A stretch of DNA of 64,000 bases, taken from positions 5,270,501-5,334,500 of the forward strand of contig CP066886.1 of the NCBI GenBank assembly GCA_016745315.1. Direction: 5' to 3'. The translations under genes were made by a program, and so were the position numbers. Under the pieces are notes generated by a model. The model worked only from the letters and a program-made list of their open reading frames with translations. It searched no databases and was not told where the DNA came from. The first letter of the stretch is position 1, and every line of letters begins with the position of its first letter. Shown one piece after another: positions 28,718 through 38,666 of this stretch. The stretch is from Arthrospira sp. PCC 9108 (GTDB taxonomy: Bacteria > Cyanobacteriota > Cyanobacteriia > Cyanobacteriales > Microcoleaceae).

Positions 28718-29665
28718 ATGGAATTTCCAGATAAGGAACAGGCAACCCTGACAGTTTTGGGCGCGGGGGCTTGGGGTAGTGCGCTGGCTGAGTTGGCGGG
28801 TCATAATGGCCATAAAATTAATCTCTGGTCTCGCCGTTTAGGTAATACTTTGGAGGAAGCGGTAGAAGGGGCTGATTTAATCGTTTCTGCTATTTCTATG
28901 AAAGGGGTGGCGGCGACGGCGGGAAAACTCCAGGAAATTGGTATCCCCGATCATGTTCCTATTGTCACTGCTACTAAAGGCTTAGACGCGGAAAGCACCC
29001 GGACTCCTTCTCAAATTTGGGAGCAGGATTTCCCAGATCATCCCATTGTGGTACTATCAGGGCCTAATCTGTCGGCCGAAATTGAACGACATCTTCCGGC
29101 GGCGACGGTGGTAGCAAGTTCTGACCTAGGGGCGGCGGAGTTCGCCCAAAGGCTATTTGCTTCGAGTTTGCTGCGGGTTTATACCAGTAATGACCCTATG
29201 GGGACGGAGTTGGGAGGAACTTTAAAAAATGTAATTGCGATCGCCTCTGGGGTCTGTGATGGCTTACAATTGGGCATTAATGCCAAATCTGCCCTCCTAA
29301 CAAGGGCGTTAACAGAAATGATCCGCATTGGCACCCATTTGGGGGGACAGACAGAGACCTTTTTTGGTCTGTCAGGTTTGGGGGATATGTTAGCCACCTG
29401 TAATAGTGCTTTAAGCCGTAATTATCGGGTGGGCTATGGTTTGGCTGAGGGTAAAACCTTAGAGGTGATTTTGCAGGAGTTGGGTAGTACAGCCGAAGGG
29501 GTCAATACCACTAATGTACTGATTGCTATTGCTGACCGCGAAAAAATTCTCGTCCCCATTTCTCGACAGGTCTATCGCTTATTGAACAATGAAATTAACC
29601 CCGAAGAAGCGGTTGAAGCCTTGATGGAAAGGGATTTAAAACCGGAGTTTCACGAAGAGTCTTAA
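28718..29665 (+). CDS. gpsA: NAD(P)-dependent glycerol-3-phosphate dehydrogenase
   Basis: Reduces dihydroxyacetone phosphate to glycerol 3-phosphate, supplying lipid synthesis and, here, GgpS. 315 residues. Residues 13-24 LGAGAWGSALAE form the nucleotide-binding loop; TATKGLDAES, VLSGPNLSAE and GGTLKNVIAIASG contain the catalytic lysine region; GLSGLGDMLATC is also conserved. Slightly shorter than the typical 330. GpsA and GlpD run opposite reactions and being adjacent suggests glycerol 3-phosphate flux control. Ends 7 bp from the convergent kinase gene. Confidence 0.95.
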   Translation: MEFPDKEQATLTVLGAGAWGSALAELAGHNGHKINLWSRRLGNTLEEAVEGADLIVSAISMKGVAATAGKLQEIGIPDHVPIVTATKGLDAESTRTPSQIWEQDFPDHPIVVLSGPNLSAEIERHLPAATVVASSDLGAAEFAQRLFASSLLRVYTSNDPMGTELGGTLKNVIAIASGVCDGLQLGINAKSALLTRALTEMIRIGTHLGGQTETFFGLSGLGDMLATCNSALSRNYRVGYGLAEGKTLEVILQELGSTAEGVNTTNVLIAIADREKILVPISRQVYRLLNNEINPEEAVEALMERDLKPEFHEES

Positions 29666-29671
29666 TCATCC

Positions 29672-30919
29672 TTAATCAGTCCCGGTTTGCTTTTGGGGAA
29701 TTTTGATGATAAATTCGGTTCCAGTTTCGGGGTCGGATTTAACTTCAATAGTTCCCCGATGAACTTCGGTGATAATTTTATGGCTGAGACTTAATCCCAT
29801 ACCTGTACCTATGTGGGGAGGTTTGGTGGTGAATAGGGGCTGAAAAATGCGATCGCTTAATGATTCGGGAATGCCATTACCATTATCATAAATCCTGATT
29901 GTTACCCAACCCTCCCCTGGTGGTTCTGAAGTTTCCACCGTCGTGGTAATCTTAATTTCGGGCTGAAACTCATTGTCTTGTTCTCGGTTAGTATCTAAAC
30001 TGTCGATCGCATTATTTAGCAGGTTCATAAATACCTGATGAAGTTGCCCTGGGTAGCATTGTACCTGGGGTAATTCTCCGTAGTTTTCAACCATCTCAAT
30101 GGCGCGACCTTTTTTCCCTTTAATACGTCCCTGTAAAATCAGGATAATATCTGCCAGACCTTCATGAATATCAACAGTTTTTAATTCCCCATCATCCTGT
30201 TTATAAAAATTCCGTAGAGACTCCACCAAATGACGGATACGGTCAGTTCCCACTTTAATTGATTCTAGGAGTTGTGGGAAATCTTCTAGCAGAAATTCTA
30301 AATCAATATCCTCGATTCTTTCCTCAATTTCTGCCACAGGTTCGGGATAAGTTTCACCATACAACTCTACCAATTCCATTAAATCTTGAGCATAACCAGT
30401 CGCATGGTTAATATTACCAGTCACAAAGGAAACCGGGTTATTAATTTCGTGGGCAATGCCGGAAACCATTTGCCCCAAATTTAGCATTTTCTCACTGTAT
30501 AATAGTTGTTGATAAGCCTGTTTTAACTGTTTATTTTGAGCCGCAATTTTTAAGCCACATCGTACCCTAGCTAATAGCCCATCAATTTCAATGGGTTTGC
30601 TCATCAATTCATCAATCCGATATTCCGAAGTAAACTCATCAAGGGAACTACACTCATCTATTTGTTCCTGGGCGGTTAAGAGGATGAAAAATGTGCTAGA
30701 TAATATCCCATGGGAACGCAGTTTCTGACAGACCTCTAAGCCGTTTAACTCAGGTAACATCCAATCACAAATCATTAATTCTGGGGAGAGACTCTCCGCT
30801 AAATCTAGGGCGGTTTTACCATCTTCAGCGATCGCCACTTGATACCCTTGTTCTTCCAGGGTATTCTGTAGAATCATTTGGGTGGCGATGTCATCATCAA
30901 CAATTAGAATCGTTGCCAT
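29672..30919 (-). CDS. Response regulator-histidine kinase hybrid
   Basis: 415-residue cytoplasmic protein. Receiver domain residues 1-120 with the phospho-acceptor Asp in MICDWMLPELNG and Lys in LMSKPIEIDG. A short coiled linker leads into a HisKA-like motif MVSGIAHEINNPV and a HATPase domain with VFMNLLNNAIDS (N box), IYDNGNGIP (G1) and TKPPHIGTGMGLSL (G2). Receiver-first order is common in cyanobacterial phosphorelays, where another kinase phosphorylates the receiver. The adjacent hybrid kinase upstream on the same strand (66 bp away) is the natural partner. Confidence 0.92.
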   Translation of the reverse strand: MATILIVDDDIATQMILQNTLEEQGYQVAIAEDGKTALDLAESLSPELMICDWMLPELNGLEVCQKLRSHGILSSTFFILLTAQEQIDECSSLDEFTSEYRIDELMSKPIEIDGLLARVRCGLKIAAQNKQLKQAYQQLLYSEKMLNLGQMVSGIAHEINNPVSFVTGNINHATGYAQDLMELVELYGETYPEPVAEIEERIEDIDLEFLLEDFPQLLESIKVGTDRIRHLVESLRNFYKQDDGELKTVDIHEGLADIILILQGRIKGKKGRAIEMVENYGELPQVQCYPGQLHQVFMNLLNNAIDSLDTNREQDNEFQPEIKITTTVETSEPPGEGWVTIRIYDNGNGIPESLSDRIFQPLFTTKPPHIGTGMGLSLSHKIITEVHRGTIEVKSDPETGTEFIIKIPQKQTGTD

Positions 30920-30985
30920 GGGTTAATATTGATTAATTGAGTAGTTACTGTGATGTTAGTGAGTCTATTTTGCCATGTTTTGTGA

Positions 30986-33900
30986 TCAGCTATAAAATTT
31001 TTGTTTAATCAAACTATCCACCCGGTTAAGATTTTCGGCGAGGGAGTCAATTAGACTCATAGATCCGGCGATGCTTTGGCTGCGGGCTTTTTCTTCAATA
31101 TCGGCGGCGATCGTTGTTAAAACCGGCACCCCCACATTACCACTAGAACCTTTGATGCGGTGAGCAACCATAGCCATAGCTTGAAAGTCTGATGCGGTGA
31201 TAGCTTGGCGCAGTTTAACTATATCTTGGCGTGCATTTTCCATAAACACAGCCAATAACTTTTTCTGAAATTCAACCTTACCCCTAGAAATTGTCTGGAG
31301 GCGGTCTAAATCAAGCAGGAGCCTAGGTTTATCCTGTTTTGTATGAGTTGATATGGTTTTGGGGGTCGGGCTGGTTTCAGGGGCATTTGGGCTGGGTATT
31401 TGTTGCCGACGGGCGGCCCAAGTTTGCAGTTTAAATGCTAACTCCTCCTGGGTGATGGGTTTGCTGATATAATCATCCATACCGGCTGATAAGCATTTTT
31501 GGCGATCGCTAGGCATAGCGTGGGCGGTGAGGGCGATGACAGTGGTATGGCGATCGGTTCCTTCCCGTTTCCGTAGTTCCTTGGTTGTAGCGTAACCATC
31601 TAATTTAGGCATCTGACAATCCATAAACACTAGGTCATAATGGCGATCGCTTAATAATTCCAGCACCTGTTCTCCATTTTCCGCCAAATCAGCTTCAATC
31701 CCTAATAAACTCAACTGATTTAACAATACCTGTTGATTAATAGGATGATCCTCAGCTAGTAAAACTTTTAAATCCAAACCAGTAGGGGATAGGGTAGTAG
31801 AATTATCCCCAAAACCATCACTACGGGAGCGAAACTCGGCTAAATTCCCCGTAATTTCATTAGCCATAGCTGTCAGCAAAGCATCAAATAATCGAGAAGC
31901 CCGCACAGGTTTAATTAAATAACTGTTAGCCCAACCATCATCTAATAAATCTTCCACCGAACTGAGTCGGCGCATAGAAGTCATTAACACCAACTTAGTA
32001 TCACTCAGCATGGGTTCATTTTGGATAACTGCGGCTAAATTTTTATCTCCATCAATCAACAGATTTTGGTCAAAAATTGCCAACTTAAAGGGTTGGTTAT
32101 TATTGGCGGCATCACGCAACTTTGACAAAGCCATTTCTGGGCCAGAGGCTTCCTCAAGTTCCATCCCCCAAGATTGAATCAGATACCGGACAGACTGGCG
32201 CACACTTGCATTAGCATCAACCACCAAAATTTTTAATTTGGTTAACGTTTCTGGTAAATTGGGAAATGATGCAGTTTTGGAAATAGAAAAAGGCAGAGTA
32301 AACCAAAAATTGCTACCTTGACCAACCACACTTTCTAAACCGATTTCTCCCCCCATAACATCTACCAACTGCTTACAAATTACTAAGCCCAACCCAGTAC
32401 CTCCAAATTTGCGAGTCGTGGAAGCATCCACCTGAGAAAAAGCCTCAAATAACCTTCCATGAGACTCAGGCGGAATACCAATGCCAGTATCCTGCACTTC
32501 ATAACGTAATATCAAAGGAGCATTAATATCATAGTTGGGAGGGCGGCTAACTCGCAGGGTGACTTCTCCAGCCGGGGTAAATTTAATGCCATTACTCATC
32601 AGGTTTAACAGTACCTGCCGCAGTCTACCTGGGTCGCCCCGCAGATAACGGGGAACATTGCGATCGACAATAGCCGCTAATTCAATGCCCTTATTTTCTG
32701 CCTGTGCTGCTAATAAATCAATGATATTTTCTAGGCATTCTTCTAGGTCAAAATCCAAGTCTTCTAGTTCAATTTCTTGGGCTTCTAACTTAGAAAAATC
32801 GAGGATATCATTAATTATAGCTAAGAGGTGATTAGCACTGGTGCGAATCGCCTGGACAAAATCTTTTTGTTTAGTATCTAGTTCGGTTTTCAGCAATAAC
32901 CCAGTCATCCCTAAAACCCCATTCATGGGAGTTCTAATTTCATGGCTCATATTAGCTAAAAATTGGGATTTTAGCCGCGAGTTTTCTAGGGCTGCTTCTC
33001 GTGCTTTCACTAATTCATCAATGGGATAAGTGGCAATAACCACGCCGCCTATTTCCTGGTTTAAGGTATACCAAGGATGAATAGCCCAGCGAAAATATCC
33101 GTGGGAACCATCAGGATAAATCATGTTATCTTCCGAGCAGGAAATCACCTCACCAGCAATAGCTCGGCGGTAGACTTCTGTACAGGTTTCTGAGATATGG
33201 GGGAAAATTTCATAGTGGCTACGACCCACTAAAGATTCTGGGGGAAGATGATACTCTTGGAGCCAGCGATCGCTATAAGCTATATAGCGCATAGAACAAT
33301 CTAAAATAGCTACAGCCACCGGAGCATTAGTAATAATTTGCTGGAGTTGTTCTCGCTCCCTTTGGAGGGTGCTAGTTTTCAGTTTTCGGGATGTTATATC
33401 ACGTTGTACAAAGACAAAATGGCTGACTTTTCCCGTGTCATCAGTGACCGGAGAAATACTAAGATCCGCCCAATATTTCGAGCGATTCTGACGGTAGTTA
33501 ATCAATTCCACTTGTATAGACTGACCCTGGCTGAGGGCGACTTCAACTCGCTTTAATTGTTGCTCGTCTGTGTCGGTTCCTTGCAGAATATTGGGATTTT
33601 TACCAATGATATCTTCCGGTTGATAACCAGTAAGATTAGTAAAGGCTTTATTAATATAAACTATCTGAGAATCCGTGGTTTTTTCTGGGTTACATTGAGC
33701 GATCGCGATCGCATCAGTGGTATGGCTAACGGCTGATTCGAGTAACCTGAGCCTCTGTTCTTGGCGTTTGCCTTCCGTGATATCACTACCAATATTACAC
33801 ACGGCTAAAATATGTCTATTTTGATTAAAAATCGGAAAATTTACGGATATAAATTGGCGAATTTTACCATGATAATTGACTATATTTTGGTGAGTTTGCT

Positions 33901-34714
33901 GCACTCTACCACTGTCGAAAACTTTTTGATCCGATTCTTGTAGTTTTTGGGCGATAGTTGTTGGAAATAAATCATAGTTGGTTTTACCAAGAATCTCCTG
34001 GGCTGGTCGATTTAAGAAAATTTCGCACTGACGATTAACCATAATATAACGGTTTTGACTATCTTTGGCACAGATCAGCGCCGGACAGTTATCAAGAATA
34101 GCTTGCAGCAAATGTTTCTCTTGTGTAGCATTCGTGGCTATCACTTGCTGCTGTTGAATTTGTAGTTTTAATTGTTTAATGGTTTCCTGAAGTTCAGCGG
34201 TCTGATCTTGAATGGTCAACAGAAGATCTGATTGGCTATTTTTGACAGGTGCTTGTGTGTGTTGCCGTGGGTAGCGGGTGGTTTCTGGCCAAGAATTAGG
34301 GTTGAGGAGTAGACCATTTGAGTTTTGGAGTTGGGGGGTTGACTCACCCAGCCCCAGACCGGGGATTAATTTAAGTAGTCCCTGGATAATTGATAGGGAA
34401 ATAATGAAAGCGATCGCCCCTACTATAAAAATTAGGTTAGGTGTAGGATTTAACCAAGTTTCTCCCTGTAAGATAATAAAGCTACCAGTGCAGAAGACAA
34501 ACACAGCAAATAGAAAGATTAATCGACGCAGGGGAAGATCTCGCCAGATCACGATGATGTACAATAACAGCAGGGCGAGAATGTAGTCAGCGATCGCCAA
34601 TAGAAAAGATACCCTTTGTGGTAACACCATTGGCTCTATAAATCCTAGGCTGGCTATTAAAGCTAGATCTGGGGCTAATAGTTGACGGGCCATTGCTATT
34701 ACTGTAAAAATCAT
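30986..34714 (-). CDS. Hybrid sensor histidine kinase with membrane domain, PAS x3, two receivers and HPt
   Basis: 1242 residues. Order: about four N-terminal membrane helices (1-120), linker with coiled coil, three PAS domains (about 200-320, 330-450, 455-570; the second has AFTNLTGYQPEDIIGKNP), HisKA with FLANMSHEIRTPMNGV, HATPase with DTGIGIPPESHGRLFEAF and GGTGLGLVICKQL, a first receiver (LAIFDQNLLI) that looks less canonical, a second receiver (DLVFMDCQMPKLDGY, Asp acceptor), and a C-terminal HPt domain with VAHRIKGSSGN (phospho-His). A complete internal phosphorelay. The signal is unknown. It probably forms a unit with the smaller kinase downstream. Confidence 0.93.
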   Translation of the reverse strand: MIFTVIAMARQLLAPDLALIASLGFIEPMVLPQRVSFLLAIADYILALLLLYIIVIWRDLPLRRLIFLFAVFVFCTGSFIILQGETWLNPTPNLIFIVGAIAFIISLSIIQGLLKLIPGLGLGESTPQLQNSNGLLLNPNSWPETTRYPRQHTQAPVKNSQSDLLLTIQDQTAELQETIKQLKLQIQQQQVIATNATQEKHLLQAILDNCPALICAKDSQNRYIMVNRQCEIFLNRPAQEILGKTNYDLFPTTIAQKLQESDQKVFDSGRVQQTHQNIVNYHGKIRQFISVNFPIFNQNRHILAVCNIGSDITEGKRQEQRLRLLESAVSHTTDAIAIAQCNPEKTTDSQIVYINKAFTNLTGYQPEDIIGKNPNILQGTDTDEQQLKRVEVALSQGQSIQVELINYRQNRSKYWADLSISPVTDDTGKVSHFVFVQRDITSRKLKTSTLQREREQLQQIITNAPVAVAILDCSMRYIAYSDRWLQEYHLPPESLVGRSHYEIFPHISETCTEVYRRAIAGEVISCSEDNMIYPDGSHGYFRWAIHPWYTLNQEIGGVVIATYPIDELVKAREAALENSRLKSQFLANMSHEIRTPMNGVLGMTGLLLKTELDTKQKDFVQAIRTSANHLLAIINDILDFSKLEAQEIELEDLDFDLEECLENIIDLLAAQAENKGIELAAIVDRNVPRYLRGDPGRLRQVLLNLMSNGIKFTPAGEVTLRVSRPPNYDINAPLILRYEVQDTGIGIPPESHGRLFEAFSQVDASTTRKFGGTGLGLVICKQLVDVMGGEIGLESVVGQGSNFWFTLPFSISKTASFPNLPETLTKLKILVVDANASVRQSVRYLIQSWGMELEEASGPEMALSKLRDAANNNQPFKLAIFDQNLLIDGDKNLAAVIQNEPMLSDTKLVLMTSMRRLSSVEDLLDDGWANSYLIKPVRASRLFDALLTAMANEITGNLAEFRSRSDGFGDNSTTLSPTGLDLKVLLAEDHPINQQVLLNQLSLLGIEADLAENGEQVLELLSDRHYDLVFMDCQMPKLDGYATTKELRKREGTDRHTTVIALTAHAMPSDRQKCLSAGMDDYISKPITQEELAFKLQTWAARRQQIPSPNAPETSPTPKTISTHTKQDKPRLLLDLDRLQTISRGKVEFQKKLLAVFMENARQDIVKLRQAITASDFQAMAMVAHRIKGSSGNVGVPVLTTIAADIEEKARSQSIAGSMSLIDSLAENLNRVDSLIKQKFYS

Positions 34715-34933
34715 TAATACTCAAATTTTTGTATAAAACTAAGCTGAGGTGAAAATTGCCTCTATCTCAAGGATGAATTATTGTTACTATTGACACATCT
34801 ACCTGTAGGGATACCTTCTAATCAGTCAAATCCTGAGTCGATGTCAGGAATTATATAGCTATTGCTTGTAGATGCACGGAAGCTATCCTACAGAAAATAT
34901 AAACTTTAATCACTAGGGTGGGAAGGTGTACTT

Positions 34934-36262
34934 ATGGCACGACTTTCGCCAAAATCCTTTGATATTCTGCTGATGGAGATCAATCGGCGGGTTAAAGAAA
35001 ATCCCATTGATCAAATTGGGGCTGAAATTGTACGATCTCGGTTGCAAAAAAGGCGATCGCAGTCGGGAGATTTTCTAAGGCGATCGGAACTTGAGGAATT
35101 ACTTACGGATCAGTTTCCTGATTTTAACCCCAAAGTAATTGATAAAGCTGCCCGGGCTAACCGTCCTCCTGGTGCTATCAAAAAGCTATTTTGGGGAGGG
35201 GGAGTCATCGGGGGACTAGCGGGAGTCGTTTGGTTAGTTAATTTACCTTATCCGATGATTCGCCAACCTGTGGCTACAACCGCCCCCTTGTTGTTGCTTC
35301 CCAGCTATATTAGCATGGATTATAACTACCGACAGGCGATCGCTTTAGTAGAACAGGCTGATCAATTGGTCAATAAAGCCACAGCTATGACAGACTTTGA
35401 ACTAGGGGCTGAGAAAGCCAGCCAGGCTCAAAAGCTCCTGGATAAGTTGCCTGTATGGTTTTTGGGATATTACCCAAAGGCTTATTGTAATTTGTTTGGT
35501 TGCACCTGGCGCTTTACTTTTGATGAGTACCAAAATACCCGGAAACTGGTGGGCCGCATGGAAGCCCAGATTTTCCAGGAACAGAATGCTTATCAAGCCT
35601 TACAGCAAGCTCAACAAGCCTTACAGATAGCCACAGCACAGTATAATGAAGCGGAATCGCCCGCCGATCAACAGACAGCTATTATAGCTTGGCAACAGGC
35701 TATTGATCAACTAAGACAAATCCCCCAAGCAACTTTGTCTGGAAAGAATGCACAACAGCAGTTGACCGCTGCTAACCGTGATTTTCAGCAGCAGGTGGGG
35801 TTTGTAGCTGGTCGTTTACAGGGTAATACTTTAATTGAGGCGGCGCAAATTTTTGCTAGTAAGGCTGCTAATGATGCTCAAAATCCACCCCATAATCAAT
35901 TACATTGGCAGCAGGTAATCGAGCATTGGAATGAGGCGATTAAACGCTTAGAACAGATTAATCCAGACAATCCGAGTTATTTGGAAGCTCAAACCAAACT
36001 AGCTGAATATCGGTCAAATCGTCGGCAAATTCAACAAAGATTACAGGACGAAAGAGATTCTGTAGATGCCATGGAAAGAGCCAGACGGTTAATTGTGGAA
36101 TGGCGACAGTTGACGATTTCTGCTAATCCCAATTTTACATCTTTAAATAATAAGATATCTGACGTTATTTATACATTAGAGTTGGTTCGCCCTGGAACAA
36201 CTGTTAATGCTGAGGCTCAAGAACTGTTACAAAAGGCACGACATACCCGCAGTCAATTGTAA
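34934..36262 (+). CDS. Conserved cyanobacterial membrane protein with coiled-coil region, function unknown
   Basis: 442 residues I do not recognise as a named family. The N-terminal 80 residues are charged and cytoplasmic-looking. A membrane helix lies near 86-103 (FWGGGVIGGLAGVVWLV). The rest is soluble, glutamine/alanine-rich and helical (for example LQQAQQALQIATAQYNEAES), with repeated W..AI..L elements (WQQAIDQLRQIPQ, WNEAIKRLEQINP) that look like degenerate helical hairpin repeats. Such proteins may scaffold envelope complexes; that is speculation. Divergent from the hybrid kinase and convergent with the GGDEF gene (9-bp gap). Confidence 0.75.
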   Translation: MARLSPKSFDILLMEINRRVKENPIDQIGAEIVRSRLQKRRSQSGDFLRRSELEELLTDQFPDFNPKVIDKAARANRPPGAIKKLFWGGGVIGGLAGVVWLVNLPYPMIRQPVATTAPLLLLPSYISMDYNYRQAIALVEQADQLVNKATAMTDFELGAEKASQAQKLLDKLPVWFLGYYPKAYCNLFGCTWRFTFDEYQNTRKLVGRMEAQIFQEQNAYQALQQAQQALQIATAQYNEAESPADQQTAIIAWQQAIDQLRQIPQATLSGKNAQQQLTAANRDFQQQVGFVAGRLQGNTLIEAAQIFASKAANDAQNPPHNQLHWQQVIEHWNEAIKRLEQINPDNPSYLEAQTKLAEYRSNRRQIQQRLQDERDSVDAMERARRLIVEWRQLTISANPNFTSLNNKISDVIYTLELVRPGTTVNAEAQELLQKARHTRSQL

Positions 36263-36271
36263 ATTAAGTTA

Positions 36272-37147
36272 TCAATAATCGTCATTTTTAAGGCATGGGC
36301 ATAAATTTAAAGAGGCGATAGTGACGCGATCGCGTCCGTGAGTTTTAGAATAGTATAGCGCCGTATCTGCCGATCTAATTAAACTATACTGACAATCAGC
36401 GTGTATGGGAAAACCCGCTATCCCCATAGACATAGTGAGTCCCTGCATAAAAGTATAGGAATATTGATGGTGTAGATTTTTGATACCTTCCCTAAGAAAC
36501 TCAGCAATTTGATGAGCATCCTCAATAGTGGTCGAGGGTAAAAGGAGCACAAATTCCTCTCCCCCATATCTACAAGTAGTATCTGATAGGCGAGTATGAT
36601 TTTCTAAAAATCGGCTGACAGCTTTCAGGACCACATCTCCGGCTTGATGTCCCCAGCGATCGTTAAATCCTTTAAAATGATCAATATCCCCTATAATAAT
36701 ACTAAGGGGTTCCTCCTGTTCTTTAGCGCGTCCTAAATGTCGGACTAGGGACTCTTCCATATAACGACGATTAAATAATCCCGTCAAAGAGTCACGAAGA
36801 CTCAAATCATGGGAAAATTTCTCAATCAAATCGCCATGAGCTGTGGTTGTCTCCAACATAATTTCTAGGTCAGTATTAGTTTGAGATAACCTTTCTAATA
36901 AAGATTGTAGCTTTTTTTCAGAAGCTCTTAATTGCTGCTCAGTTATTTTATGTTGGGTGATTTCCTCCTGGAGTTTCTGATGAGAACGATATAATTCTTG
37001 TTCCACCAAGTCAGCATGAAGCATGGTAGTTTCTAGTAAAATTTCCAGGTAGATTTTTTCTTGTTTAAGTATCTCAACTTCCTCCTGCAATTTCTGATTT
37101 TCTAAAACCAAATCTCTATCACTATTAGATTCTGATGTCATCCCCAT
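36272..37147 (-). CDS. Diguanylate cyclase with N-terminal coiled coil
   Basis: Makes cyclic di-GMP from two GTP. 291 residues: heptad-rich N-terminus (10-110), then a GGDEF domain (115-278) with the active-site motif GGEEF at 195-199 and a product-inhibition site RLSD at 186-189, exactly five residues ahead. DIDHFKGFNDRWGH is also intact, so activity is expected. The coiled coil contains an internal duplication: LEILLETTMLHADLVEQ (34-50) and LEIMLETTTAHGDLIEK (94-110). Same strand and downstream of the STAS and ATPase-like genes, 306 bp away; possibly their output enzyme. Confidence 0.92.
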   Translation of the reverse strand: MGMTSESNSDRDLVLENQKLQEEVEILKQEKIYLEILLETTMLHADLVEQELYRSHQKLQEEITQHKITEQQLRASEKKLQSLLERLSQTNTDLEIMLETTTAHGDLIEKFSHDLSLRDSLTGLFNRRYMEESLVRHLGRAKEQEEPLSIIIGDIDHFKGFNDRWGHQAGDVVLKAVSRFLENHTRLSDTTCRYGGEEFVLLLPSTTIEDAHQIAEFLREGIKNLHHQYSYTFMQGLTMSMGIAGFPIHADCQYSLIRSADTALYYSKTHGRDRVTIASLNLCPCLKNDDY

Positions 37148-37453
37148 ACTAACCCCCTAAATTAATTCTAAAACTCAGGCACAAATACTAGGGTTTTAAT
37201 TCACTAAATGCAGTCGGATAGCTGTCGTAAATTGTAGACAAATTTTGATGAACTATATGGCTTGCTGGGGACTGGCTGACAGTTCATCAATAATTTTAAA
37301 CCTAGATAATAATACCTAGGTTAACCTCTGGAGTAACTGGGATAATTTAACTGAGTTTGCACCCGGTATATTAACAGGTTTTTCAGTGATATTTAACCCA
37401 GTTTTAGGCGGTGAGGGATATGGGTTCATCTAAATCATGGAATTTAGTTAAAT

Positions 37454-37810
37454 TTAGGCATCAATTTGCAATTCCAATGTAGGCATTAATCGCTGTAAAT
37501 TTTTGAGAGATTTTCCTTGCCAAGGTATTTTAATAGAAGCTAATAACACCAAGTTAATAGTTTTTTTCTGCCTCACTTTAATCACAAATTTAGACAGCAT
37601 ATTAATTCCCGAACTGTTGAGAAATTGCAACTCTCTGAGGTTCAGAGTGATTTTAGGAGGTTCGATATCTAATACATCATTAAGTAATTTAACCACCACA
37701 TTGGACTCTTGTAAGCCATTGAGTCTCAGAGAGCCTTTAAGGGTAATAGTGGATATTTGGCTATCGTAACCAATGCTATAATCTTCAGTTTGATATGATT
37801 CAATTACCAT
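37454..37810 (-). CDS. STAS-like (SpoIIAA/SiaC-type) partner-switch protein
   Basis: 118-residue soluble protein. ITLNLRELQFLNSSGINMLS has the serine-rich loop where anti-sigma-antagonist proteins are phosphorylated, and the C-terminus IPWQGKSLKNLQRLMP is typical of a cyanobacterial group related to Synechocystis Slr1859. In partner switches, phosphorylation of this loop by a dedicated kinase controls binding to a target. The adjacent upstream gene encodes an ATPase-like protein that could be that kinase; the downstream gene is a diguanylate cyclase. Target and direction of control are inferred. Confidence 0.82.
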   Translation of the reverse strand: MVIESYQTEDYSIGYDSQISTITLKGSLRLNGLQESNVVVKLLNDVLDIEPPKITLNLRELQFLNSSGINMLSKFVIKVRQKKTINLVLLASIKIPWQGKSLKNLQRLMPTLELQIDA

Positions 37811-37867
37811 GTTTAATTCCTGTATTCAAGTTGTGAAAAATTGAGATTTAACTACTTTAGATGTTGA

Positions 37868-38443
37868 TTAGATAGTGAGTTGAACCATTGTAGTAACAAT
37901 AGTCTGGGAGGGTTCTTGTTCTAAGGTTTCAAACTTCCAGCCGAGTTTGGCCATATAGTCGTTAACCATTGTTAAATATCCTAAGCCAGATTCGGTATCA
38001 TTTTCTACATTTTTTTCAACCTGATGAATATACATCTCTTGGGGGTCAGAACTTAGCAACTCTTGAATGTAGTCTTGAAAGGAACTAACCGCGTCTTTAT
38101 TGATAGTATTTGCCACAAAAAAGGAGAGATTATCGTGCTGCAAAAATAGCTGTATTTTAATCGGGTATGTTGATGATTCATCACTAAATTTCATGGCATT
38201 TTCTAATAACTCATTAGCCACAAAACTCACAGCACTTTTAACTTCCATTTGCCGACTAACTGAGTCCTGTTCCTCTTCTGTTTTCGGGAAAATGTGGTGA
38301 CATAATCAGCCATAAAGTTGGCGGACAAACCATTATTTCTCCACATCTGTTTCAGGGGAACGGAACTGGGGGAAAACCCAATCACCAAAAACTCATTGCT
38401 GGTACTTGGTGCTTCAAAAAAATCTCCAAAATTTTTTTTTCAT
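37868..38443 (-). pseudogene. ATPase/kinase-like protein of the SiaB/DUF6272 type, with two homopolymer frameshifts
   Basis: The intact 3' part (38248 to 37868, 126 residues) has ANELLENAMKFSDES, an N-box of GHKL-type ATPases, and SGLGYLTMVNDY. Reading further upstream in shifted frames gives NFGDFFEAPS, EFLVIGFSPSSVPLKQ and GLSANFMADYVTT, which fit the missing N-terminus. Two one-base changes repair it: one more base in the A-run 38289-38292 (plus strand) and one fewer in the T-run 38432-38440, giving 191 residues from the ATG at 38443. I associate the family with SiaB/DUF6272; this is from memory. 57 bp before the STAS gene. Confidence 0.65.
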
Positions 38444-38666
38444 GTTATGTTTAATAACTCAAAGTTTAATAACTTTTGGTAGTGTACAGCCTGACTTTAG
38501 ATAGGTGAGGTAATTTGCCGGGATTAAGTCTCCGGAAAATTGATAGACTTTTCTTAGGGGTCACAGCAGAGTAGGGGGGGGGGCGAGTTGCTCTTAGGTT
38601 AAGGATACCATATTTTGGATAATTTGCCTATAGTGTGATAGTCTACCTGCTGTGGGAGGGTTTAAC

